From NCBI GenBank assembly GCA_025966175.1, contig JAOPVN010000174.1:1-6583 (forward strand): a stretch of 6,583 nucleotides of DNA, read 5' to 3'. The notes below the pieces were generated by a model. The model was given only the letters and a program-made list of their open reading frames with translations. It had not been told where the DNA came from and searched no databases. The DNA comes from Modestobacter sp. (lineage in GTDB: Bacteria > Actinomycetota > Actinomycetes > Mycobacteriales > Geodermatophilaceae). The position numbers were made by a program, and so were the translations under genes. Each line of letters opens with the position of its first letter. The stretch's first letter is position 1. Below, piece by piece: positions 1-6,583 of the stretch.

Positions 1-1
1 G

Positions 2-2427
<2,426 letters not shown>

Positions 2428-2431
<4 letters not shown>

Positions 2432-2886
2432 CCGCCTCCGTGACCCCGCGGACGAGCACGGTCACCTGCCCGCACTGCGGCAAGCGCAACCGGGTCCCGG
2501 CCGTGGCGGGCACCGTGCCGAAGTGCGGGAACTGCCACCAGACCCTGCCCTGGATCGTCGACGCGGGCGACGACGACTTCGCGGAGGTCGCCGAACAAGC
2601 CCCGGTGCCGGTGCTCGTGGACCTGTGGGCGACCTGGTGCGGGCCCTGCCGGATGGTGAGCCCGGTCCTGGAACGGCTGGCCACCGAACGGACCGGCGAC
2701 CTGAAGCTGGTGAAGGTCGACGTCGACGCCGCACCCCGGCTGAGCCAGCGGTTCCAGGTGCGCGCGGTCCCGACGCTGATGGTGCTCCGCGACGGCGAGG
2801 TGCTCGCCGGCCAGCCCGGCGCCGCGCCCGAACCGGCCCTGCGCACCTGGCTGGACCAGGCGCTGCGATCGAAGGCGGACTCGTGA
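2428..2886 (+). CDS. trxC: Thioredoxin, zinc-ribbon thioredoxin-2 (TrxC) type
   Basis: A 152-residue cytosolic protein-disulfide reductase. The N-terminus carries a zinc ribbon with CPHC at residues 14-17 and CGNC at 33-36, the signature that separates thioredoxin-2 from classical thioredoxin. The thioredoxin fold runs from about residue 45 to the end, with active site WCGPC at 70-74 and the cis-proline loop RAVPT with Pro115. In E. coli Trx2 the zinc module tunes redox potential and responds to oxidation; transferring that to this protein is inference. Its ATG overlaps the clpB stop as ATGA, with GGGAG at 2416-2420 seven bases upstream, so translation is probably coupled to clpB. There is no signal peptide. 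A thioredoxin next to a disaggregase suggests repair of oxidised or aggregated proteins. The neighbouring reductase-like protein lacks a redox disulfide, so the electron donor for this thioredoxin is probably encoded elsewhere. The gene symbol is by family resemblance. Confidence 0.95.
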
Positions 2887-2915
2887 GACATGTGGGGCCG
2901 GCCCACCAGCAGCCC

Positions 2916-2920
2916 GGGGA
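2916..2920 (+). promoter_or_regulatory. Ribosome binding site supporting GTG start at 2930
   Basis: GGGGA lies nine bases before the GTG at 2930. This supports a GTG start for the zinc-finger gene. The more conspicuous ATG at 2890 is in a different frame and opens only a low-complexity Arg/Pro-rich translation. Confidence 0.5.
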
Positions 2921-2929
2921 CGGTGTGCG

Positions 2930-3202
2930 GTGACCATCCCGCTGGGGATCGACCCGCACCTGACCTTCGTCCGCGACGACGTCACTCCCCGCACCCCGCA
3001 GGGCTGCGAGGAGTGCCTGAAGATCGGGTCGCCCTGGGTGCACCTGCGGTTGTGCCTGACCTGCGGGCACGTGGGCTGCTGCGACTCCTCGCCCAACCGG
3101 CATGCCCGCCGGCACGCCGGCCTCGTCGGCCACCCCATCGTCCAGTCCTTCCAGCCAGGGGAGGACTGGCGGTGGTGCTACGTCGACGAGGCGATGGTGT
3201 GA
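2930..3202 (+). CDS. UBP-type zinc-finger protein
   Basis: A 90-residue protein made almost entirely of one ZnF-UBP domain. Probable zinc ligands are Cys26, Cys29, Cys42, Cys45, Cys50, His58, His62 and His68. The C-terminal WRWCYVDE matches the position of the WCYYC segment of HDAC6. In eukaryotes (HDAC6, USP5) this fold binds the free Gly-Gly tail of ubiquitin. Here Trp36, Trp80 and Trp82 sit where the aromatic pocket residues would be. The CGR(Y/R) motif whose arginine contacts the ubiquitin tail is replaced by CCDS at residues 50-53. Bacteria of this type lack ubiquitin, so the ligand is unknown. The GTG start lies 43 bases after the thioredoxin stop. The gene's TGA overlaps the next gene's GTG (GTGA at 3199), suggesting coupled translation with the flavoprotein. 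I recall this family often beside, or fused to, reductase-like flavoproteins; that is memory, not a search. Confidence 0.92.
   Translation: MTIPLGIDPHLTFVRDDVTPRTPQGCEECLKIGSPWVHLRLCLTCGHVGCCDSSPNRHARRHAGLVGHPIVQSFQPGEDWRWCYVDEAMV
3188..3191 (+). promoter_or_regulatory. Ribosome binding site supporting GTG start at 3199
   Basis: GAGG sits seven bases before the GTG at 3199, inside the last codons of the zinc-finger gene. This start gives a 571-residue protein beginning just before the cyclic-nucleotide-binding fold. The frame stays open back to 2890, but that extension would overlap the whole zinc-finger gene and codes for nothing recognisable. Confidence 0.45.
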
Positions 3203-4914
3203 CGACGGAGCAGGACGCCACCGAGGGCTCCGGGATCGACGACCTCCTCGCGGAGGTGCCACCGGGGGAGACCCCTGACCTGTCCGGGGCGTTCCCCCGG
3301 CTGGAGGAGTCGCGGCTGCGGTCGCTGGAGGCCTGGGGCGAGCGTCGGCCCACCGCACGGGGCGAGGTGCTCATCGCGGAGGGGCAGCCGGAGGACACCT
3401 TCCACGTCGTGCTGTCCGGCCGGGTCGCCGTCGTCGAGGGACTCGGGACCTCCGACCAGCGGGTGGTGCGGGTGCACGGACCCGGGCGGTTCCTCGGCGA
3501 GCTCGGCGTGCTCACCGGGCAGGTGTCGTTCTTCGCCAGCGTCGTCGTCGACCAGGGGGAGGTGCTGGCGGTCCCGGCCGACCGGCTGCGCGAGCTGGCC
3601 GCCACGGATCCCGCCTTCGGTGACCAGGTGCTGCGTGCCTATCTGGTCCGGCGCTCGCTGGCCCTGGGGGAGGGGATCGGGTTCCGGATCATCGGCTCGA
3701 GGTACGCCCCCCGCACCCGCGAGCTGCGCGAGTTCGCCGTCCGCAACCGGCTGCCGCACCGGTACGTCGACCTGGAGACCGACCCGTCCGCGGAGCGGTT
3801 GCTCCGCGGGCTCGGGCTGCGCACCGAGGAGACGCCGGTCGTGCTGTACCGGGACCGGCTGCTGCGCAATCCGTCGCCGGCCGAGCTGGCCGCCGCCTTC
3901 GGGCTGCGTGCGACCGCCGCCAAGCAGGAGGTCTGTGACCTGGTGATCGTCGGGGCCGGGCCCGCCGGGCTTGCGGCCGCCGTCTACGGCTCGTCGGAGG
4001 GCCTGGACACCGCCTTGCTGGACGCCGTCGCCGCGGGTGGCCAGGCCGCCCGGACGTCGCGGATCGAGAACTACCTGGGCTTCCCCGCCGGGATCTCCGG
4101 TGGCGACCTGGCCGAGCGCGCCGTGCTGCAGGTCGAGCGGTTCGGGGCCCGGCGGTCCGTGCCGGCGGAGGTGGTGGGCCTGGAACGGCGCGACGGGGAC
4201 TACGTGCTGCAGCTCGCCGACGGCGGCGACATGGCCACCCGCTGCGTGATCGTCGCGAGCGGGGTGCGCATCCGCAAGCTGCCGGTGCCGGGCCTGGAGG
4301 AGTACGAGGACAGCTGCGTCTACTACGCGGCGACACCGGTCGAGGCCCGGCAGTGCGTCGGGGACCCGGTGGTGGTCGTCGGTGGGGGCAACTCGGGCGG
4401 TCAGGCCGCCGTCTTCCTCGCCGATTCCGCCGCCGAGGTCCGGCTCGTGGTCCTCGAGGCCAGGCTCGACGAGAACATGTCGCGCTACCTCGCCGACCGG
4501 ATCTCCGCCGACCCGCGGATCGAGGTGCACCTGCACACCGCCGTCGAGGACGTGGCGGGCGCGGCCGGCCGGCTCGAGGCGGTGATCGTGCGCGACACGA
4601 CGACGGGGGAGCGGCAGCGGCTGCCCGCCCGCGAGCTCATGGTGTTCATCGGCGGCGTCCCGAGCACGTCCTGGCTGCCGGACCCGGTGATCCGGGACGC
4701 CGGTGGCTACCTCGTGACCGGCTCGGGCGCGCAGCGGATGACGGACGCCGGAGAGGCCGCCGGCCCTGCGCCCCTGTTCCTGGAGACCAGTTGGCCCGGC
4801 CTCTTCGCCGCCGGCGACGTGCGCAGTGGCTCGGTCAAGCGGGTGGCTTCGGCGGTGGGCGAGGGCGCCATGGCGGTACGCCTCGTGCACGAGCACCTGG
4901 CGACGGGGCGGTGA
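3199..4914 (+). CDS. CNB fold / glutaredoxin-like / thioredoxin-reductase-like FAD protein, no redox CxxC
   Basis: A 571-residue three-part protein, probably cytosolic. Residues ~20-150 are a cyclic-nucleotide-binding (CRP/CAP) beta-roll, with RFLGEL at 97-102. Residues ~161-235 resemble a glutaredoxin/thioredoxin-like fold (IIGSRYAP at 164-171). Residues ~247-571 are a low-Mr thioredoxin-reductase-like module: FAD-binding GAGPAG at 252-257, NAD(P)-fold GGGNSGG at 395-401 and C-terminal FAD motif AAGD ending at Asp540. Databases usually call such proteins thioredoxin-disulfide reductases. This one has only four cysteines by hand count, none in a CxxC. The usual CATC region reads YYAATP at 375-380. 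The HRRxxxR that binds the NADPH phosphate is replaced by VLEARLD at 418-424. The beta-roll lacks the phosphate-binding arginine, having SFFAS at 110-114. FAD binding looks sound; the substrate, electron donor and effector are unknown. The GTG start overlaps the zinc-finger stop. Confidence 0.93.
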   Translation: MTTEQDATEGSGIDDLLAEVPPGETPDLSGAFPRLEESRLRSLEAWGERRPTARGEVLIAEGQPEDTFHVVLSGRVAVVEGLGTSDQRVVRVHGPGRFLGELGVLTGQVSFFASVVVDQGEVLAVPADRLRELAATDPAFGDQVLRAYLVRRSLALGEGIGFRIIGSRYAPRTRELREFAVRNRLPHRYVDLETDPSAERLLRGLGLRTEETPVVLYRDRLLRNPSPAELAAAFGLRATAAKQEVCDLVIVGAGPAGLAAAVYGSSEGLDTALLDAVAAGGQAARTSRIENYLGFPAGISGGDLAERAVLQVERFGARRSVPAEVVGLERRDGDYVLQLADGGDMATRCVIVASGVRIRKLPVPGLEEYEDSCVYYAATPVEARQCVGDPVVVVGGGNSGGQAAVFLADSAAEVRLVVLEARLDENMSRYLADRISADPRIEVHLHTAVEDVAGAAGRLEAVIVRDTTTGERQRLPARELMVFIGGVPSTSWLPDPVIRDAGGYLVTGSGAQRMTDAGEAAGPAPLFLETSWPGLFAAGDVRSGSVKRVASAVGEGAMAVRLVHEHLATGR

Positions 4915-4925
4915 CGGAACAGCGC

Positions 4926-4932
4926 GGAGGAG
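4926..4932 (+). promoter_or_regulatory. Strong ribosome binding site for the DUF1931 gene
   Basis: GGAGGAG, six bases before the ATG at 4939, is the best Shine-Dalgarno match in the window. It suggests this last operon gene is initiated independently and possibly made at a higher level than the coupled genes before it. Confidence 0.65.
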
Positions 4933-4938
4933 ACGGAC

Positions 4939-5382
4939 ATGGCCGGCACACCCGAGGTGCAGCGGTTCTTCCGGGCGGCGGGGAGCATCGACGTGGACAA
5001 GGCGGACGTGGACCGGTTCCGTTCGTTCGTCGACGGGAAGGTCGACGACCTCGCGATCGCCGGCCGCGACACCGCGCGGTGGAACGGCCGGGACGTGATC
5101 GCCCCGCAGGACCTCCCGATCACCCGGGGCCTGCAGGAGCAGATGCGCGAGTTCGGCCGGCTCGACGAGGCCGATGACATCCGCGAGTGGCTGCGCGGCA
5201 CGCTGCGCCGCCCTCCCGACGACGTGACGTTCGGCGAGGAGACCGAGGGAGTGCTCACCGAGGTGTTCGGCGGCATCAGCGTCGCGTTGGCGCGGTCGTT
5301 CCGGATCGTCGACCCCGAGGTGCGCAACCCCTCGACCCGGGACTGGGACCGGGTGCTGGACCTGTTCCGGCTCACGACCTAG
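4939..5382 (+). CDS. DUF1931 histone-fold protein
   Basis: A 147-residue protein of the DUF1931 family. From memory, Aquifex aeolicus and Thermus thermophilus members have crystal structures showing two histone folds in one chain, a built-in pseudodimer. Family-typical segments are QRFFRAAG (8-15), the VIAPQDLPITRGLQE stretch around residues 53-67 and a second half with EVFGGISVALARSF followed by a DPEVRNP motif. Residues ~5-72 would form the first fold and ~75-147 the second. The cellular role is not established. A hand count gives about 29 Asp/Glu against 22 Arg/Lys, so the protein is acidic overall, unlike DNA-packing histones. It lies 24 bases after the flavoprotein stop, has a strong ribosome site, and is probably the last gene of the clpB operon. 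It could be a DNA-associated stress factor or a protein-binding adaptor; the sequence does not decide. Confidence 0.92.
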   Translation: MAGTPEVQRFFRAAGSIDVDKADVDRFRSFVDGKVDDLAIAGRDTARWNGRDVIAPQDLPITRGLQEQMREFGRLDEADDIREWLRGTLRRPPDDVTFGEETEGVLTEVFGGISVALARSFRIVDPEVRNPSTRDWDRVLDLFRLTT

Positions 5383-5422
5383 TACCGCGGCTGCCAACGT
5401 TCGCCGCACCGATCGGGAGTCT

Positions 5423-5451
5423 CCGCTGGCGGGGGCTGTGTCCCTGAGCGG
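5423..5451 (+). terminator. Weak candidate transcription terminator hairpin
   Basis: CCGCT (5423-5427) pairs with AGCGG (5447-5451). Inside an asymmetric internal loop, GGGG (5432-5435) can pair with CCCT (5442-5445) around a 6-base loop. It lies 41 bases after the DUF1931 stop, a sensible place for an operon end. There is no T-run, which is common in actinomycetes but leaves the call weak. Confidence 0.22.
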
Positions 5452-5503
5452 CCCATGTAGGGCGAGATCCCCGAGCTGCAAGTCGCGGCCGGTCGATGGC
5501 ACA

Positions 5504-5515
5504 GCATGATCATGC
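5504..5515. promoter_or_regulatory. Perfect 12-bp palindrome, possible operator
   Basis: GCATGATCATGC is a perfect inverted repeat without a spacer, flanked by CAC (5500-5502) and GTG (5516-5518) that extend the symmetry after a one-base bulge. It lies about 210 bases upstream of the epoxide hydrolase start and is AT-richer than its surroundings. It could be a repressor or activator site for that gene; no regulator is encoded nearby. Confidence 0.3.
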
Positions 5516-5708
5516 GTGCTTGGTGAGAGCCCTCTGCGACTGGTTGTGCCGACATACCGGATAGGGGGGTCCTTCGCCCTTGCTTCCTGCCCATGACGAG
5601 GGCCAGGGTGGCTGGCGTCCCGGAAGCGCCGACCGTGCCCGGGCCGCTCGTGAGGTGTCCTCCTGCCCCGCCCCCGGTCTGTGACTTCCCCGGGCGGAGT
5701 TTCCTGCA

Positions 5709-5714
5709 GAGGGG
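5709..5714 (+). promoter_or_regulatory. Ribosome binding site for the epoxide hydrolase gene
   Basis: GAGGGG lies 11 bases before the ATG at 5726, a slightly long spacing. It supports this ATG as the start, as does the protein beginning a few residues before the conserved N-terminal domain. Confidence 0.45.
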
Positions 5715-5725
5715 CAGAGCCAGCC

Positions 5726-6583
5726 ATGACCACCGTTGAGCAGCAGACCGGAAGCGCCATCCGCCCGTTCTCCGTGGAGTTCCCGGAGGAGGCGCTGGAC
5801 GACCTGCGGCGCCGCCTCGCCGCGACGCGCTGGCCAAGCAAGGAGCTCGTCGACAACAGGTCGCAGGGCGTGCAGCTGGCGACGACGCAGGCGCTCGCAC
5901 GCTACTGGGCGACCGAGTACGACTGGCGGGCGTGCGAGGCGAGGCTGAACGCGCTTCCGCAGTTCACCACCGAGATCGACGGCGTGGACGTCCACTTCCT
6001 GCACGTGCGCTCGCGGCACGAGGACGCGCTGCCCCTGGTCGTGACGCACGGCTGGCCGGGGTCGGTGGTCGAGATGCTCGACTCCGTCGGCCCGCTCACG
6101 GACCCCACCGCGCACGGAGGCAGCGCCGAGGACGCGTTCCACCTCGTGCTGCCGTCGCTGCCCGGCTACGGCTTCTCCGGCGAGCCGGTCGAGGTCGGCT
6201 GGGACCTCGGCCGGACCGCTCGGGCCTGGGCGGAGCTGATGCGCCGCCTCGGCTACACCCGCTACGTCGCCCAGGGCGGCGACGTCGGCGCCGGCGTCAC
6301 CGACGCGATGGGCCGCCAGGCCCCGGAGGGCCTGGTCGGCATCCACACCAACCTGCTCGTGCCGGCCCTGAACGACCTCGCCTCACTGCCGGCGGAGACT
6401 GAGCAGGAACGCGCGGCGGTCGCCGCGATCAGGACGTTCCAGTCGACCGGCAACGGCTACTTCGTCGAGCAGGCCACCCGGCCGCAGACGATCGGCTACG
6501 CCCTGCAGGACTCGCCCGTCGCCCTGGCAGCCTGGCTGATCGACCACGACACCGACGCCTACTACAAGTTCGCCCGCGCGTTC
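5726..6583 (+). CDS. Epoxide hydrolase, EHN-type alpha/beta hydrolase (3' end outside window)
   Basis: An open frame from ATG 5726 runs off the window with no stop, giving 286 residues of an expected ~380-400. The N-terminus is an epoxide-hydrolase N-terminal (EHN) domain: RPFSVEFPEEAL at 13-24, then the LNALPQF...IDGVDVHFLHVRS region. The alpha/beta-hydrolase core follows, with the oxyanion-hole motif HGWPGS at 108-113, PSLPGYGFSG, and the nucleophile elbow QGGDVGAG with catalytic Asp186. This family opens epoxides through a covalent ester on that aspartate, followed by hydrolysis. The catalytic histidine and acidic partner, and part of the lid with its substrate-activating tyrosines, lie in or beyond the missing C-terminus. 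Many relatives read GGDWGA; here the tryptophan is valine. The protein is probably cytosolic, with no signal peptide. The gene is separated from the stress operon by 343 bases, so it is likely its own transcription unit, perhaps for detoxification or catabolism. The natural substrate cannot be told from sequence. Confidence 0.93.
   Translation, partial: MTTVEQQTGSAIRPFSVEFPEEALDDLRRRLAATRWPSKELVDNRSQGVQLATTQALARYWATEYDWRACEARLNALPQFTTEIDGVDVHFLHVRSRHEDALPLVVTHGWPGSVVEMLDSVGPLTDPTAHGGSAEDAFHLVLPSLPGYGFSGEPVEVGWDLGRTARAWAELMRRLGYTRYVAQGGDVGAGVTDAMGRQAPEGLVGIHTNLLVPALNDLASLPAETEQERAAVAAIRTFQSTGNGYFVEQATRPQTIGYALQDSPVALAAWLIDHDTDAYYKFARAF

Larger units (their letters stand above)
5383..5725. other. 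Intergenic region between the stress operon and the epoxide hydrolase gene
   Basis: These 343 bases contain no gene I can support on either strand; open frames here are continuations of shadow frames. The stretch holds several weak structures. One is a possible hairpin at 5423-5451. Another is a 5-bp stem with a 5-base loop at 5602-5616 (GCCAG/CTGGC). There is also a perfect palindrome at 5504-5515, an imperfect inverted repeat GGT...ACC at 5542-5558, and CCGCCC/GGGCGG arms at 5668-5673 and 5692-5697 close to the next start. It must contain the end of the first transcript and probably a promoter for the next gene. I found no convincing -35/-10 pair, no T-rich terminator tail and no tRNA-like fold. 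Confidence 0.6.

Noticed and set aside
2890..3198. An upstream in-frame extension of the flavoprotein from ATG 2890.
   Set aside because: It overlaps the whole UBP zinc-finger gene, codes for low-complexity Arg/Pro-rich sequence, and has a poorer start context than the GTG at 3199.
5431..5451. GGGGCTGTGTCCCTGAG considered as a possible insertion-sequence terminal repeat.
   Set aside because: I found no matching inverted copy in the window, no transposase and no target-site duplication.
5637..5644. The palindrome GCCCGGGC as a possible regulatory site.
   Set aside because: Eight-base G/C-only palindromes are expected by chance in DNA this GC-rich.
3178..5856. An 892-codon open frame on the minus strand, longer than any complete gene in the window.
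   Set aside because: It lies opposite the flavoprotein and DUF1931 genes, which have clear domain motifs. Its translation is Arg/Pro/Gly/His-rich with no recognisable domain, as expected for an antisense frame in high-GC DNA.
5379..5900. A minus-strand open frame covering the intergenic region.
   Set aside because: It is low in recognisable motifs, runs into the antisense of the epoxide hydrolase start, and shows no conserved-looking segment.

Overview
The window is high-GC DNA with GTG and ATG starts, strong G/C bias at third codon positions, tightly packed genes and actinobacterial-type protein sequences. It most likely comes from an actinomycete chromosome; a Pseudonocardia-like genus is plausible, but the sequence alone does not settle this. 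All recognised genes are on the + strand.

Bases 2-5382 look like one operon of five genes. The first is the disaggregase ClpB, whose first ~60-70 residues lie upstream of the window. It is followed by a zinc-ribbon thioredoxin of the thioredoxin-2 (TrxC) type, a 90-residue UBP-type zinc-finger protein, a three-domain fusion (cyclic-nucleotide-binding fold, glutaredoxin-like fold, thioredoxin-reductase-like flavoprotein) and a DUF1931 histone-fold protein. Two junctions are 4-base start/stop overlaps (ATGA at 2428, GTGA at 3199). The other two are gaps of 43 and 24 bases.

The operon reads as a protein-quality-control and redox stress module. ClpB pulls apart aggregates and the thioredoxin repairs or protects thiols. 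The other three proteins belong to families that are widespread but functionally obscure. The main surprise is the flavoprotein. It resembles a thioredoxin reductase beside a thioredoxin, yet it has no CxxC anywhere. It lacks the usual NADPH-phosphate-binding HRR motif, has no cysteine in its glutaredoxin-like domain, and lacks the arginine that grips cyclic nucleotide phosphate. Any standard annotation as 'thioredoxin-disulfide reductase' is therefore doubtful. The UBP finger, a ubiquitin-tail-binding fold in eukaryotes, keeps its aromatic pocket but not the conserved arginine.

Bases 5383-5725 are an intergenic stretch with weak hairpins and a perfect 12-base palindrome. From 5726 to the end of the window is the 5' three quarters of an epoxide hydrolase gene. 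It has its own leader and no evident functional link to the stress operon.
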